Assembly (NCBI RefSeq): GCF_019448255.1
Contig: NZ_CP080410.1
Coordinates: forward strand, 2,542,001-2,606,000
Direction: 5' to 3'
DNA from: Qipengyuania flava
GTDB taxonomy: Bacteria; Pseudomonadota; Alphaproteobacteria; Sphingomonadales; Sphingomonadaceae
Length of the DNA: 64,000 nt
Within the stretch, counting starts at the first letter, position 1, and the number at the start of each line of letters is the position of its first letter. A model generated the notes under the pieces. The model saw nothing but the letters and a program-made list of their open reading frames with translations. It was not told the origin of the DNA and did not search any database. Positions 1-9,903 of this stretch are shown here, piece after piece. Made by a program: the position numbers and the translations under genes.

Positions 1-2490
1 ACGGTCACCGATTGCAATCTCTTCCTCGGTCGCATCGACCCCGCCTTCTTCCCGCATGTCTTCGGGCCGGACGGCACCGCACCGCTCGACAGGGACGCCG
101 CGCGGCAGCGGTTGGAAGAGATTGCCGAGCGCCTTCCCGAGACAACGTCGCTCGAGGAGATCGCCGAAGGCTTCCTCGCCATCGCGGTCGACAATATGGC
201 CAACGCGATCCGCAAGATCAGCGTAGCACGCGGGCATGATGTGACGGCCTACGCGCTCGCCTGCTTTGGCGGTGCGGGCGGGCAGCACGCGTGCCGTGTG
301 GCCGATGCGCTGGGCATGGAGACGGTGCTGGTCCATCCGCTGGCAGGCATCCTGTCGGCCTATGGCATCGGCATCGCACCCATGAAGGTGATCCGCGAGG
401 CAAGCCTCGTGCGTCCGCTCAGCGAAGACCTCGCCGAAGCGCTCAAGCCTCTGGAAGAGGAGGCGCGGGCAGCGCTGGTCGGTCAGGGCATTCCGGCAAG
501 CGCGATCACCCTTACCCGCAGCGCGCGCTTGCGCTTCGAAGGCAGCGACAGCCTGCTGACCATCGCCTGCGGCCAACGCGACGCCATGGCGAGCGATTTC
601 CGCGCCCTGCATCGCCAGCGCTTCGGCTATTCCGATGAAGAGGCGCCGATCATTGTCGAAGCGCTGAGCGTGGAAGCCAGCGGATCGGCGGGCGGCCTTG
701 GCGAGGCGGTTGCGGAGCCCGCGGAGGTCCGCGCGCAAGCCTCGGGCAGCTGGCCCACGCGCGACCGCGCTTCGATGCGGGAGGGGGAGAGCGTGCAGGG
801 CCCCGCCCTCATCATCGACCCGTCATCCACCACGGTTATCGAGAAGGGGTGGGAAGCGACCCGCGCGGAGGATGGCAGCCTCGTCCTCTCTCGCGCCCAA
901 GCCGCCGAACGCGCGGCCGCCGTCGGAACGCAAGTCGACCCGGTCCGGCTCGAGATCTTCAACAACCTCTTCATGGCGATTGCCGAGGAGATGGGCGTTG
1001 TCCTGCAAGCCACCGCCACTTCGGTGAACATCAAAGAGCGGCTCGATTTCTCCTGCGCGCTGTTCGATCGCCAAGGCGCTCTAATCGCAAACGCACCTCA
1101 CATCCCGGTGCACCTCGGCAGCATGGGCGACAGCGTTGCGCGGGTCATCGAGGCGCGGGGCGCTGCGCGCGACGGGCGCGGTTTCAAGCGCGGCGATGCC
1201 TATGTCCTCAACGACCCCTATCGCGGCGGCACGCACCTGCCCGACATCACGGTCATCGTGCCGGTGTTCTTCGAGGCCGAAAGCGCCGAACCCGACGCTT
1301 TTGTCGCTGCGCGCGGGCACCATTCGGACATCGGCGGCATCGCGCCCGGCTCCATGCCGCCCGAAAGCCGCACGATCGAGGACGAGGGCGTCCTTATCGA
1401 CAACGTCCTGCTCGTCGACGAAGGGCGCTTCTGCGAGACAGAGATGCGCGCCCTGCTCGCCTCGGCAACCCATCCGGCGCGCAATCCGGACCGCAACCTT
1501 TCGGACCTCAGAGCCCAGCTTGCCGCCTGCACGCGGGGCATGGAATTGCTCGCGGCAACCACGCGCGAACAGGGCGGAGCGGTGATCACCGCATACATGG
1601 ATCACGTCCTCGCCAACGCCGAAGAGAGCGTGCGCCGCCTGCTCGACCGGCTGGAGGACGGCGCGTTTGCCTATCCCATGGACAACGGCGCGGTAGTGAA
1701 GGTCTCCATCCGGATCGACCGCGAGCGGCGCGCGGCAACCTTCGATTTCTCGGGCACAAGCGACCAGCTGCCCGGCAACTTCAACGCGCCCAAGTCGATC
1801 ACCCGGGCCGCCGCACTCTATGTCGTGCGCACGCTGATCGACGACGCGATCCCGATGAACGACGGGTGCCTCCGCCCGATCGAGCTGGTCGTGCCGGAAG
1901 GCTCCATGCTCAATCCAAATCCCGGCGCAGCCGTCGTGGCCGGCAATGTCGAGACGAGCCAGGTGGTCACCGATGCGCTGTTCGCCGCGACCGGCCGGCT
2001 GGCGCCGAGCCAGGGCACGATGAACAACTTCACCTTCGGCAATTCCGATCACCAGTATTACGAGACGATATGCGGCGGTTCGGGCGCTGGAATAGACCAT
2101 CCGGGCACCAGCGCGGTCCAGACGCACATGACCAATTCGCGCCTGACCGACCCGGAGATCCTGGAAACACGGCTACCGGTGAGGCTTGATCGTTTCGCCA
2201 TCCGCGAAGGCTCTGGCGGGGAAGGCGCATATTCCGGCGGAAACGGCGTCGAACGGCGCATCACCTTCCTCGAAGCGATGCGCGCCAACATGCTCGCCAA
2301 CAGGCGCGAAGTGGCGCCGAAGGGCATCTGTGGTGGGGTCGATGCAGCGCCGGGACGCAACTGGGTCGAGCGGGCCGACGGCACGTGCGAGGAAATCGGC
2401 GCGACCGGGTCGGCCGACATGAAGCCCGGCGATGCCTTTGTGATCCTGACACCGGGCGGAGCAGGCTTCGGCCCGCCCCGCCCGGACTAG
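1..2490 (+). CDS. hydantoinase/5-oxoprolinase family protein, HyuA-HyuB fusion (5' end outside window)
   Basis: The frame is open from base 1, so the gene starts upstream of the window; 829 residues are present. ATP-dependent oxoprolinases/hydantoinases hydrolyse cyclic amides such as 5-oxoproline. The first ~290 residues match the end of a HyuA (ATPase-fold) subunit, with the glycine-rich segment CFGGAGGQHACRVA. From about residue 310 the protein reads as HyuB, with the typical DPVRLEIFNNLFMAIAEEMG start, NDPYRGGTHLPD and the FSGTSDQLPGNFNAPKS region. Fused bacterial and eukaryotic enzymes are about 1,200 residues, so roughly the first third is missing. It converges on the aldehyde dehydrogenase with a gap of 9 nt and no hairpin. 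Substrate is not predictable; N-methylhydantoin or acetone carboxylase-like relatives are alternatives. Confidence 0.9.
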   Translation, partial: TVTDCNLFLGRIDPAFFPHVFGPDGTAPLDRDAARQRLEEIAERLPETTSLEEIAEGFLAIAVDNMANAIRKISVARGHDVTAYALACFGGAGGQHACRVADALGMETVLVHPLAGILSAYGIGIAPMKVIREASLVRPLSEDLAEALKPLEEEARAALVGQGIPASAITLTRSARLRFEGSDSLLTIACGQRDAMASDFRALHRQRFGYSDEEAPIIVEALSVEASGSAGGLGEAVAEPAEVRAQASGSWPTRDRASMREGESVQGPALIIDPSSTTVIEKGWEATRAEDGSLVLSRAQAAERAAAVGTQVDPVRLEIFNNLFMAIAEEMGVVLQATATSVNIKERLDFSCALFDRQGALIANAPHIPVHLGSMGDSVARVIEARGAARDGRGFKRGDAYVLNDPYRGGTHLPDITVIVPVFFEAESAEPDAFVAARGHHSDIGGIAPGSMPPESRTIEDEGVLIDNVLLVDEGRFCETEMRALLASATHPARNPDRNLSDLRAQLAACTRGMELLAATTREQGGAVITAYMDHVLANAEESVRRLLDRLEDGAFAYPMDNGAVVKVSIRIDRERRAATFDFSGTSDQLPGNFNAPKSITRAAALYVVRTLIDDAIPMNDGCLRPIELVVPEGSMLNPNPGAAVVAGNVETSQVVTDALFAATGRLAPSQGTMNNFTFGNSDHQYYETICGGSGAGIDHPGTSAVQTHMTNSRLTDPEILETRLPVRLDRFAIREGSGGEGAYSGGNGVERRITFLEAMRANMLANRREVAPKGICGGVDAAPGRNWVERADGTCEEIGATGSADMKPGDAFVILTPGGAGFGPPRPD

Positions 2491-2499
2491 GAGACCCTA

Positions 2500-3921
2500 T
2501 CAGACGGCCGCGTCGCGCTTGACCGTGATGACCTGCGGATAAGTGAATTCCTTCAAGCCATCGATGCCGTATTCGGCGCCGAAGCCCGACTGCTTGTGCC
2601 CGCCGAAAGGTGCGAAGGGCGACAGCTGCATGAATTCGTTGATCCACACCGTGCCGGTTTCGAGCTGCTCGGCAATCTCGACGCCCTTTTCGGTGTCCTT
2701 GGTCCAGACCGCGCCGGCAAGGCCGTATTCCGAATTGTTCGCGCGCTCGATGACTTCATCAACGCTTTCGAACTTCATCAGCGGCATGACCGGACCGAAC
2801 TGTTCCTCGGCCACGATGCGCGCGTCTTCGGGCGGATTGTCGAGGATCGTGATCGGCACGTAATAACCTGTGCCCGAGGGATCCTTGTCGCCGCCGGTAA
2901 GGAACTTGTAGCCATTGTCCTTGGCGTCCTGGATCAGCTCCAGCACGCGCTCGTACTGCTTCTTGTTCTGGATCGGGCCGACGCCCGTGCCCTGCTGCGA
3001 GCCATCGCCCACGACGACGGTCTTGGCGTATTCGGCGATCGCCTTGGACAAATCGTCATAGATGTCCTGGTGGATGTAGACACGCTTGGCCGCGATGCAG
3101 ACCTGGCCGGCGTTGGAGAAGCTCGACCAGAACAGCTGTTCAGCCACCTTCTCGACATCGGCATCCGGCAGCACGATCGAGGCGTCGTTGCCGCCGAGTT
3201 CAAGCGTGATGCGCTTCAAATCGCCGCTGGCGCCTTCCATGATCTTCTTGCCGGTAGCGGTCGAGCCGGTGAAGGTGATCTTGTCGATGTCCGGATGCTC
3301 GGTAATCATCGGACCGAGATTGTCTTCGCCCGTGATGATGTTGACGGTCCCTGCCGGGACCACGTCCTTGATCAGCTCGGCAATCCGCAGCGTGGTCAGC
3401 GGCGTGAAGGGCGAAGGCTTCAGCACGATGGTGCAGCCGGCGACCAGCGCGGGCACGATCTTCTGGATCGCCATCATGATCGGGAAATTCCACGGCACAA
3501 TGCCGCCGACCACGCCCACCGGAACGCGGCGGGTGCGCGACAGACGCGTGTCATCGTCCTGGTTGATGACGTCGTCGAGCGTCAGCGTCGACTGCGCGGC
3601 GGCAAGACCGGCAGCGCCGTAAATCTCCTGCTGCGCCTGCGCGTGCGGCTTGCCCTGCTCGGTCGTCAGGAGGCGGAAAAGCTCGTCAGCGTTGTCCTTG
3701 ATCGCGGCGGCAATGCCCTGGACGACCTTCTGGCGTTCTTCCTGGCTGGTCTTCTTCCAGTCCTTGAAGGCGCGGCGGGCGGCGGCGACGGCGCGGTCGA
3801 GCTCGTCCTTGCCGCATGCCGGCACGCGTCCGACCACCTGTTCGTTGGCGGGGTTCAGAACCTCCAGCCACTCGCCATTGTCGACCATCTCACCGTCGAT
3901 CAGGTTCTTGTAGTCGGTCAT
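2500..3921 (-). CDS. NAD(P)-dependent aldehyde dehydrogenase
   Basis: A 473-residue aldehyde dehydrogenase that oxidises an aldehyde to the acid in the cytosol. Full-length for the superfamily (about 480). Visible motifs: PWNFP near residue 143 (Asn145 stabilises the thiohemiacetal), FTGSTATGKK cofactor loop near 217, general base Glu241 in LELGG and nucleophile Cys275 in NAGQVCIAAKR. A longer frame runs upstream to 4062, but the ATG at 3921 follows GAGAGGAGAGAGACA, a clear ribosome-binding site, and begins a normal ALDH N-terminus (MTDYKNLIDGE). It is divergent from the acyl-CoA dehydrogenase pair across about 130 nt, which may hold both promoters. Betaine-, succinate-semialdehyde- and lactaldehyde-type enzymes are all possible. 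Confidence 0.93.
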   Translation of the reverse strand: MTDYKNLIDGEMVDNGEWLEVLNPANEQVVGRVPACGKDELDRAVAAARRAFKDWKKTSQEERQKVVQGIAAAIKDNADELFRLLTTEQGKPHAQAQQEIYGAAGLAAAQSTLTLDDVINQDDDTRLSRTRRVPVGVVGGIVPWNFPIMMAIQKIVPALVAGCTIVLKPSPFTPLTTLRIAELIKDVVPAGTVNIITGEDNLGPMITEHPDIDKITFTGSTATGKKIMEGASGDLKRITLELGGNDASIVLPDADVEKVAEQLFWSSFSNAGQVCIAAKRVYIHQDIYDDLSKAIAEYAKTVVVGDGSQQGTGVGPIQNKKQYERVLELIQDAKDNGYKFLTGGDKDPSGTGYYVPITILDNPPEDARIVAEEQFGPVMPLMKFESVDEVIERANNSEYGLAGAVWTKDTEKGVEIAEQLETGTVWINEFMQLSPFAPFGGHKQSGFGAEYGIDGLKEFTYPQVITVKRDAAV

Positions 3922-4052
3922 TGTCTCTCTCCTCTCGCGATTCCGGGGGGATTCGTCTCTCTCCCGCACACTGTCGGGATTCGTTGCTCGATGCAACGGG
4001 TCTTGCGGTGCGGCGGTAAATTGGTGAGAGGTACGGGCGAGAGAGGATTTCG

Positions 4053-5189
4053 ATGCAGACATTCGCGACCGAAGTGGTCGATTGGCCCGATACCGCCCCT
4101 GCCCTGCGCGAGCAGGTCCGCGCGCTGGTGGCCGAGCATGGCGAGCCGGATCCGGTGCGCCGCGCCAACAGCTGGACCAAGGCCGATCCCGCGTTCAGCC
4201 GCCGGCTGGGCGAAGCGGGTCTGCTCGGCATGACTTGGCCAAAGGAATACGGCGGCCACGAACGCAGCCAGCTCGAACGCTATGTGGTGATCGAGGAGCT
4301 GCTGGCGGCCGGCGCACCGGTCGGGGCGCACTGGATCGCCGACCGGCAAAGCGCGCCGCTGCTACTGCGCCTCGGCAATGACGAGCTGAAAGAGCGTTGG
4401 GTCCCGGCCATTGCGCGCGGCGAGGCGTTCGCCTGCATCGGCCTCAGCGAGCCGGGATCGGGATCCGATCTTGCCTCGGTCCGCACCGCCGCGCGGCGCG
4501 ATGGCGATGGCTGGGTGCTCAATGGCCAAAAGGTCTGGACCACCGGCGCGCATGTCAGCCATTTCATGATCGCACTGGTGCGCACCGAAGCGGGTAGCGA
4601 GCGGCAAGCGGGCCTCTCGCAGCTTGTCATCCCGATGGATGCCCCAGGCGTCAGCGTGAAGCCGATCATCGATCTCACCGGCGCGCACGAGTTCAACGAA
4701 GTGTTCTTCGAGGACGTCCGCCTGCCCGACAGCGCCCTGCTTGGCGTGGAAGGCGAGGGATGGAAGCAGGCGACCGCCGAACTCTCGCTCGAACGATCTG
4801 GCCCGGAGCGTTACCTGTCCTCGATGGCGCTGTTTCTCGAGCTCGTTCGCTATGCCGGGCCCCAGGATAACCCCGCGCTGGAGGAGCTGGTCGGACGGCT
4901 CGCGGCAGAGGCCTGGACGCTGCGCCTGATGAGCGCCTCGGTAGCGGCCAAACTGGCGCGCGGCGAAGACCCGGCGCTGGAGGCAACCATGGTCAAGGAC
5001 CTTGGCAATTCCTACGAGCAGGCGATTCCCCAGCTGGTCCAGGCCGCGGTCGATTTCGGGCACAACGAGAGCGCCGCGCTGCGCGCCGTGTGCTTCTACC
5101 TTCTCCAGGTCAGCCCCAGCTTTTCGCTGCGCGGGGGGACACGCGAGATCATCAAGGGCATCATTGCCCGGGGGCTGGGGCTTCGATGA
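4053..5189 (+). CDS. acyl-CoA dehydrogenase family protein (large member of a pair)
   Basis: A 378-residue FAD enzyme expected to introduce the alpha-beta double bond into an acyl-CoA. The N-terminal helical domain is followed by the flavin/substrate segment IGLSEPGSGSDLASVRT and NGQKVWTTGAH, then the C-terminal helical bundle ending in GGTREIIKGIIARGLGL. The position used by MCAD-type enzymes for the catalytic glutamate (E of the EGT motif) is Gly here, so any catalytic base must be elsewhere, as in isovaleryl- and long-chain-type enzymes. GAGAGGA lies 7 nt before the ATG. It overlaps the next, shorter dehydrogenase-like gene, the arrangement of heteromeric acyl-CoA dehydrogenases such as those of steroid side-chain degradation. 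The substrate is unknown. Confidence 0.9.
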   Translation: MQTFATEVVDWPDTAPALREQVRALVAEHGEPDPVRRANSWTKADPAFSRRLGEAGLLGMTWPKEYGGHERSQLERYVVIEELLAAGAPVGAHWIADRQSAPLLLRLGNDELKERWVPAIARGEAFACIGLSEPGSGSDLASVRTAARRDGDGWVLNGQKVWTTGAHVSHFMIALVRTEAGSERQAGLSQLVIPMDAPGVSVKPIIDLTGAHEFNEVFFEDVRLPDSALLGVEGEGWKQATAELSLERSGPERYLSSMALFLELVRYAGPQDNPALEELVGRLAAEAWTLRLMSASVAAKLARGEDPALEATMVKDLGNSYEQAIPQLVQAAVDFGHNESAALRAVCFYLLQVSPSFSLRGGTREIIKGIIARGLGLR

Positions 5190-5200
5190 AGGACTCTGGG

Positions 5201-5932
5201 ATGAGCGACACCCGCCGCATGCTGGCCGAAACGGCCGATCCGCTGTTCGCCGAACTCGGGCCGGGTGCCACGGCAGAGCGCGATGGCGACCGGCTCGACG
5301 AACTTGGCTTGCCTCTGCTCATGGTGTCCGAGGCCGATGGAGGCTTCGGCGGCACCTGGCTCGATGCGCTGACCGTGTTCCGGCTCGCCGGGTACCATGG
5401 GCTTGGCATCGATCTGCCGCGGATGGTCGTTGCCCGGATCGCCGCTGAAGAAGACGAGCGGTTCTTCCACCTCATGGCCTTTGCCCGCGCGGCGCAGATT
5501 GCCGGCGCGCTCGACGCAGCGCTCGCCATGGTGGTGGGCTACGTCAACGACCGCCAGCAGTTCGGGCGCCCCCTCGGCAAGTTCCAGGCCGTGCAGCAAT
5601 CACTCGCCACCTTCGCCTGCGAGGCGGCGGCGGCGAATTGCGCCGCTGTCGGGGCCGCGCAGGCGCTCGATGAAGGGGATGCGGAATTCGAAATCGCTGC
5701 CGCCAAGCTGCGCGCGAACCGCGCGGTCGAAGTGGGCACTACGGTCGCGCACCAGGTTCACGGCGCCATCGGCTTCACGCAGGAATACGCGCTGCACGAC
5801 CTGACCCGGCCCCTGTGGCAGTGGCGGTCCGAGTTCGGGAACGACGCCTATTGGGCGCGCCGCCTGGGGAAAGACGTGATCGCGCGCGGGGCCGACCACT
5901 TCTGGCCCGATCTCACCGCGCGCACCGATTAA
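5201..5932 (+). CDS. short acyl-CoA dehydrogenase-like protein (small member of a pair)
   Basis: A 243-residue protein, well under the usual ~380. The N-terminal part is reduced, and the C-terminal bundle is recognisable from YVNDRQQFGRPLGKFQAVQQ and QVHGAIGFTQEYALHDLTR. Two starts are possible: an ATG at 5186 overlapping the stop of the previous gene (ATGA), or the ATG at 5201 preceded by AAGGA with 7-nt spacing; the latter is chosen. Missing middle-domain sequence suggests it does not bind FAD in the usual way alone and works with the upstream protein as a heteromer. It converges on the LuxR-type gene with their stop codons overlapping. The heteromer is inferred from gene order and size. 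Confidence 0.85.
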   Translation: MSDTRRMLAETADPLFAELGPGATAERDGDRLDELGLPLLMVSEADGGFGGTWLDALTVFRLAGYHGLGIDLPRMVVARIAAEEDERFFHLMAFARAAQIAGALDAALAMVVGYVNDRQQFGRPLGKFQAVQQSLATFACEAAAANCAAVGAAQALDEGDAEFEIAAAKLRANRAVEVGTTVAHQVHGAIGFTQEYALHDLTRPLWQWRSEFGNDAYWARRLGKDVIARGADHFWPDLTARTD

Positions 5933-6927
5933 GCCAGCGCCAGTACCCCGGTGAGGATATTGCGCACCAGGTCCACCTGTCCGCGCGCGCCGGTCTTGGC
6001 GTAGATCTTCTTCGAGTAGTAGCGCGCCGTCTCCAGCGTCAGGCCGTGCGCCTCGGCCGCCTCGGCAATCGAGAGACCCTGCGCCAGCGACCACGCCAGC
6101 CGCGCTTCGGCGGGCGTTAGGTCGAACAGGTCGACCAGCTGCTCGTGCCGGTCGGCGCTCGATGAGCGGTCACCGCGAAGGTAGACGACAGCCACGGCGC
6201 GCCCTTCGCCTGCCAGCGCGTCGAGCCGCATCGGCGCGACCAGGATATCGATCCAGGGATCCTGGCTGATATTGATCGCGCGCGGACGATGCCGGCGGTC
6301 AGCGGCCATGGCCTTGGCCAGCGCCGTCAACTGGCGATCGACCGCGGGGGCAGAGGGGATGAGGCGGTCGTAGGGCCCTTTGCGCAAGGCGCCCGAGCGC
6401 TCGAGGAAGCGTTGCGCCTGCGGATCGCAGTCGACGATCCGGCAGCGCTCGTCGATCGCGATCCAGCCGAAATTCATTCGCCTGAACGCCTCGGCGCTGA
6501 CCGAGGCACGGCTGCGTTCGCGTTCGAGCGAGGCGAGCACCCGCAGCGCGACCCGCAAATGCGGGGCAAGCGCCGACAGGAGGCTCGCCAGCTCGGCTCC
6601 CGGCGCGCCGGGTGCATGGACGGCAAGGGTCAGAGATAGCGCTTCGGCCTCGACGCGGATGGCGCGCAGCGTTTCGGCGGTACTGCCGATCTCCGCGCCG
6701 GAGTAGACGCGGCCGTCCCGCATGCCCGCCTTGCCGAGATCGAGCGGATCGCCATCTCGCAAAGTAATGTCCTCGCTCTCGCCCGCCCCGCTGATCCGGA
6801 TCATCACCGAATCGGCCGCGCAGGCACGGCGCAGCTGGCGCAGGAAAGAGAGCCACATCGGCTGCTCGAACATGCCCGAATGCAGGGGCACGAGCAGCTC
6901 GGTCTCACCAAGATTGGGAATACGCAT
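5929..6927 (-). CDS. LuxR family transcriptional regulator
   Basis: A 332-residue regulator. The C-terminal ~65 residues form a LuxR/GerE helix-turn-helix: LTPAEARLAWSLAQGLSIAE followed by AEAHGLTLETARYYSKKIY and KTGARGQVDLVRNIL. The N-terminal ~260 residues are not a receiver domain and not a clear AHL-binding domain; a PAS-like sensor is plausible (FGWIAIDERCRIVDCDPQA). A longer frame starts at an ATG at 6963, but its extra 12 codons run through a perfect 18-bp palindrome, so the ATG at 6927 is preferred and the palindrome is treated as an operator. Likely targets are itself and the neighbouring catabolic genes; this is inference. Confidence 0.88.
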   Translation of the reverse strand: MRIPNLGETELLVPLHSGMFEQPMWLSFLRQLRRACAADSVMIRISGAGESEDITLRDGDPLDLGKAGMRDGRVYSGAEIGSTAETLRAIRVEAEALSLTLAVHAPGAPGAELASLLSALAPHLRVALRVLASLERERSRASVSAEAFRRMNFGWIAIDERCRIVDCDPQAQRFLERSGALRKGPYDRLIPSAPAVDRQLTALAKAMAADRRHRPRAINISQDPWIDILVAPMRLDALAGEGRAVAVVYLRGDRSSSADRHEQLVDLFDLTPAEARLAWSLAQGLSIAEAAEAHGLTLETARYYSKKIYAKTGARGQVDLVRNILTGVLALA

Positions 6928-6941
6928 GCGCGGATCGTAGC

Positions 6942-6959
6942 ACCTCCCATATGGGAGGT
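6942..6959. promoter_or_regulatory. perfect 18-bp palindrome, candidate operator of the LuxR-type regulator
   Basis: The sequence ACCTCCCATATGGGAGGT is fully self-complementary. It sits 14 nt upstream of the preferred start of the LuxR-type gene and 53 nt upstream of cysD, in their shared intergenic region. The outer ACCT...AGGT bases match the ends of classical lux boxes. Autoregulation or cysD control is inference. Confidence 0.6.
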
Positions 6960-7012
6960 CCATTCATGCTGCGCTGCGGTATTGCCCGCTGCGAGACTTG
7001 CGGAGCCTATAC

Positions 7013-7933
7013 ATGATCGACGCGAAGACACTGACCCACCTCCAGCGGCTCGAAGCCGAAAGCATCCACATCATGCGTGAAGTGGCTGCCGAAGCGGAAA
7101 AGCCGGTAATGCTCTATTCGATCGGCAAGGACAGCGCCGTCATGCTGCACCTCGCCAAGAAGGCGTTTTACCCCTCGCCGCCGCCCTTCCCGCTGATGCA
7201 TGTCGACACGACCTGGAAGTTCCAGGACATGTACGCCCTGCGCGAGAAAAGCGCGGAAGAAGCTGGCATGGAGCTGATCGTCCACCAGAACCCGGAGGCC
7301 AAGGAACGCGGCATCAACCCGTTCGACCACGGCCCGCTCCACACCGACATGTGGAAGACCGAAGGGCTCAAGCAGGCGCTCGACAAGTACGGCTTCGACG
7401 CGGCCTTCGGCGGCGCCCGCCGCGACGAGGAGAAGAGCCGCGCCAAGGAGCGCATCTTCTCCTTCCGCACCGCCAGCCACGGCTGGGACCCGAAGAACCA
7501 GCGCCCCGAGCTGTGGAACCTCTACAATTCGCGCAAGAAGAAGGGCGAGAGCATTCGCGTGTTCCCGCTGTCCAACTGGACCGAGCTCGACATCTGGCAG
7601 TACATCATGGCGGAGAACATCGAGATCGTGCCGCTCTACTTCAGCGCCAAGCGCCCGACGTTCGAGCACGAGGGCGGCCTGTTCATGGCCGACGATCTCG
7701 ACCGTCTCGAGAAGGTCATGGGCTACCGCCCGGAAATCACCGAACGCTCGATCCGCTTCCGCACGCTGGGCTGCTTCCCGCTGACCGGCGCTGTCGAAAG
7801 CGAAGCTGCCACGCTGCAGGAAGTGGTGCAGGAAATGCTCCTCACCACCACCAGCGAGCGCCAGGGCCGCGTGATCGACAAGGACGCGGGTGACGCGTCG
7901 ATGGAGAAGAAGAAGCAGGAGGGCTATTTCTGA
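7013..7933 (+). CDS. cysD: sulfate adenylyltransferase subunit 2
   Basis: A 306-residue catalytic subunit of ATP sulfurylase, which makes adenosine 5'-phosphosulfate from ATP and sulfate with CysN in assimilatory sulfate reduction. The PP-loop-type motif [20 protein letters not shown] is near residue 40; [10 protein letters not shown] and the [17 protein letters not shown] segment are typical of CysD. The ATG at 7013 has CGGAG 8 nt upstream and begins the usual [17 protein letters not shown]; an in-frame start at 6998 lacks this support. The stop overlaps the cysNC start by one base (TGATG), so the two are translationally coupled. Confidence 0.97.
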   Translation: MIDAKTLTHLQRLEAESIHIMREVAAEAEKPVMLYSIGKDSAVMLHLAKKAFYPSPPPFPLMHVDTTWKFQDMYALREKSAEEAGMELIVHQNPEAKERGINPFDHGPLHTDMWKTEGLKQALDKYGFDAAFGGARRDEEKSRAKERIFSFRTASHGWDPKNQRPELWNLYNSRKKKGESIRVFPLSNWTELDIWQYIMAENIEIVPLYFSAKRPTFEHEGGLFMADDLDRLEKVMGYRPEITERSIRFRTLGCFPLTGAVESEAATLQEVVQEMLLTTTSERQGRVIDKDAGDASMEKKKQEGYF

Positions 7934-9840
7934 TGACCGACCCCGTCTACAAGACCGACGCCCTCATTGCCGAGGACATCGAGGCCTATCTCGACCAGCA
8001 CCAGAACAAGTCGATGCTGCGTTTCATCACCTGCGGCAGCGTGGATGACGGCAAATCGACCCTGATCGGCCGCCTGCTCTACGATTCGAAGATGATCTTC
8101 GAAGACCAGCTGGCCGCGCTCGAAAACGACAGCAAGAAGGTCGGCACGCAGGGGCAGGAGATCGACTTCGCCCTGCTCGTCGACGGCCTCGCCGCCGAGC
8201 GCGAACAGGGCATCACGATCGACGTCGCCTACCGCTTTTTCGCGACCGAGAAGCGCAAGTTCATCGTTGCCGACTGCCCGGGTCACGAGCAGTACACGCG
8301 CAACATGGTGACCGGCGCATCGACCGCCGATTGCGCCGTCATCCTGATCGACGCGCGTAAGGGCGTGCTCGTCCAGACCCGCCGCCACAGCTTCCTGTGC
8401 CACCAGCTCGGCATCAAGAACCTGGTGCTGGCGGTGAACAAGATGGACCTGATCGGCTACGACCAGGAAAAGTACGACGCGATCGTCGCCGACTACAAGG
8501 AATTCGCCGAAAGCATCGGTATCGAAAGCTTCACGGCGATCCCGATGTCGGGCCTTGCTGGCGACAACATCACCACCCGTTCGGACAACACCGGCTGGTA
8601 TGACGGCCCCGTCCTGATCGACCATCTTGAAACGATGGAAGTGAACAACACGGCCAGCCAGGCAAAGCCGTTCCGCATGCCGGTGCAGTGGGTGAACCGC
8701 CCCAACCTCGACTTCCGCGGCTTCTCCGGCCAGATCGCAACCGGCACCGTCAAGCCAGGCGACGAACTGCGTTCGCTTCCCTCGGGCAAGACCAGCAAGG
8801 TAAAGTCGATCGTCACCATGGATGGCGAGCTCGATGATGCCGTGGCCGGCCAGTCGGTCACCATCACGCTCGAAGACGAGATCGACTGCTCGCGCGGCGA
8901 CGTGCTGGCGACAGCCGACAGTCCGCCCGAAGTCGCCGACCAGTTCGAAAGCACCATCGTATGGATGGACGACGAACCGCTGGTCGTGGGCCGTGCCTAC
9001 TGGCTCAAGCTCGGCACCCAGATGGTCAGCGTGACCGTCGCCGAGCCGAAGTACGAGATCGACGTCAACACGATGGAGCACCTCGCTTCCTCGACACTGC
9101 ATCTCAACCAGATCGGCGTGTGCGAGATCACCACCGACAAGCGCATCGTGTTCGATCCCTACGCGGAAAACCGCGCGCTCGGCGGTTTCATCCTGATCGA
9201 CAAGATCACCAACCACACGGTGGGTGCAGGCATGCTGCACTTCAGCCTGCGCCGCTCGCAGAACGTCCACTGGCAGCCGACCGACATCACGCGTGAACAC
9301 CACGCGCAGATGAAGAACCAGACGCCGCGCGTGCTGTGGTTCACCGGCCTGTCGGGTTCAGGCAAGTCGACCATCGCCAACGAGGTGGAGAAGAAGCTGG
9401 CGATCATGAACCGCCACACCTTCCTGCTCGATGGCGACAACGTGCGCCACGGTCTCAACAAGGACCTCGGCTTTACCGAAAGCGACCGGATCGAGAACAT
9501 CCGCCGCGTGGGCGAAGTCGCCAAGCTGATGACCGATGCGGGCCTCATCGTCCTCACCGCCTTCATCTCGCCCTTCCGGGCCGACCGGAAGCTGGTGCGC
9601 GACATGATCGATGGCGGCGAGTTCATCGAAATCCATGTCGACACCCCGCTGGAAGTGGCGGAGGAGCGCGATGTGAAGGGCCTCTACAAGAAGGCCCGTT
9701 CGGGTGAACTGAAGAACTTCACCGGGATCGACAGCCCCTATGAAGCGCCGGAGGATCCGGAGATCCGGGTCAACACGGTCGAGATGACGCCGGAAGAAGC
9801 GGCGGATTACATCATCTCGAAGATCCTGCCGCTGAAGTAA
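7933..9840 (+). CDS. cysNC: bifunctional sulfate adenylyltransferase subunit 1/adenylylsulfate kinase
   Basis: A 635-residue fusion. Residues 1 to ~450 are the CysN GTPase: G1 [19 protein letters not shown] at ~35, G3 [13 protein letters not shown]4 NKMDL, then EF-Tu-like beta-barrels. GTP hydrolysis drives APS synthesis by CysD. From ~455 to the end is APS kinase (CysC) with P-loop GLSGSGKST near 472 and [15 protein letters not shown], making PAPS. The fusion is common in alphaproteobacteria. A rho-independent terminator follows 10 nt after the stop, closing the cysD-cysNC operon. Confidence 0.97.
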   Translation: MTDPVYKTDALIAEDIEAYLDQHQNKSMLRFITCGSVDDGKSTLIGRLLYDSKMIFEDQLAALENDSKKVGTQGQEIDFALLVDGLAAEREQGITIDVAYRFFATEKRKFIVADCPGHEQYTRNMVTGASTADCAVILIDARKGVLVQTRRHSFLCHQLGIKNLVLAVNKMDLIGYDQEKYDAIVADYKEFAESIGIESFTAIPMSGLAGDNITTRSDNTGWYDGPVLIDHLETMEVNNTASQAKPFRMPVQWVNRPNLDFRGFSGQIATGTVKPGDELRSLPSGKTSKVKSIVTMDGELDDAVAGQSVTITLEDEIDCSRGDVLATADSPPEVADQFESTIVWMDDEPLVVGRAYWLKLGTQMVSVTVAEPKYEIDVNTMEHLASSTLHLNQIGVCEITTDKRIVFDPYAENRALGGFILIDKITNHTVGAGMLHFSLRRSQNVHWQPTDITREHHAQMKNQTPRVLWFTGLSGSGKSTIANEVEKKLAIMNRHTFLLDGDNVRHGLNKDLGFTESDRIENIRRVGEVAKLMTDAGLIVLTAFISPFRADRKLVRDMIDGGEFIEIHVDTPLEVAEERDVKGLYKKARSGELKNFTGIDSPYEAPEDPEIRVNTVEMTPEEAADYIISKILPLK

Positions 9841-9849
9841 GCGCAAACG

Positions 9850-9881
9850 AAAAGGGGCGGCTCACGGGCCGCCCCTTTTTC
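9850..9881 (+). terminator. rho-independent terminator of cysD-cysNC
   Basis: An 8-bp perfect GC stem, GGGGCGGC (9854-9861) with GCCGCCCC (9868-9875) and a 6-nt loop, is flanked by an A-run upstream and a T-run downstream. The flanking runs mean it could also end the convergent minus-strand operon. Confidence 0.93.
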
Positions 9882-9903
9882 ATTCGGTGAGCAAGGCTGC
9901 TCG

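Noticed and set aside
2596..4233. 545-codon plus-strand frame opposite the aldehyde dehydrogenase.
   Set aside because: It is the antisense shadow of an intact ALDH with catalytic residues.
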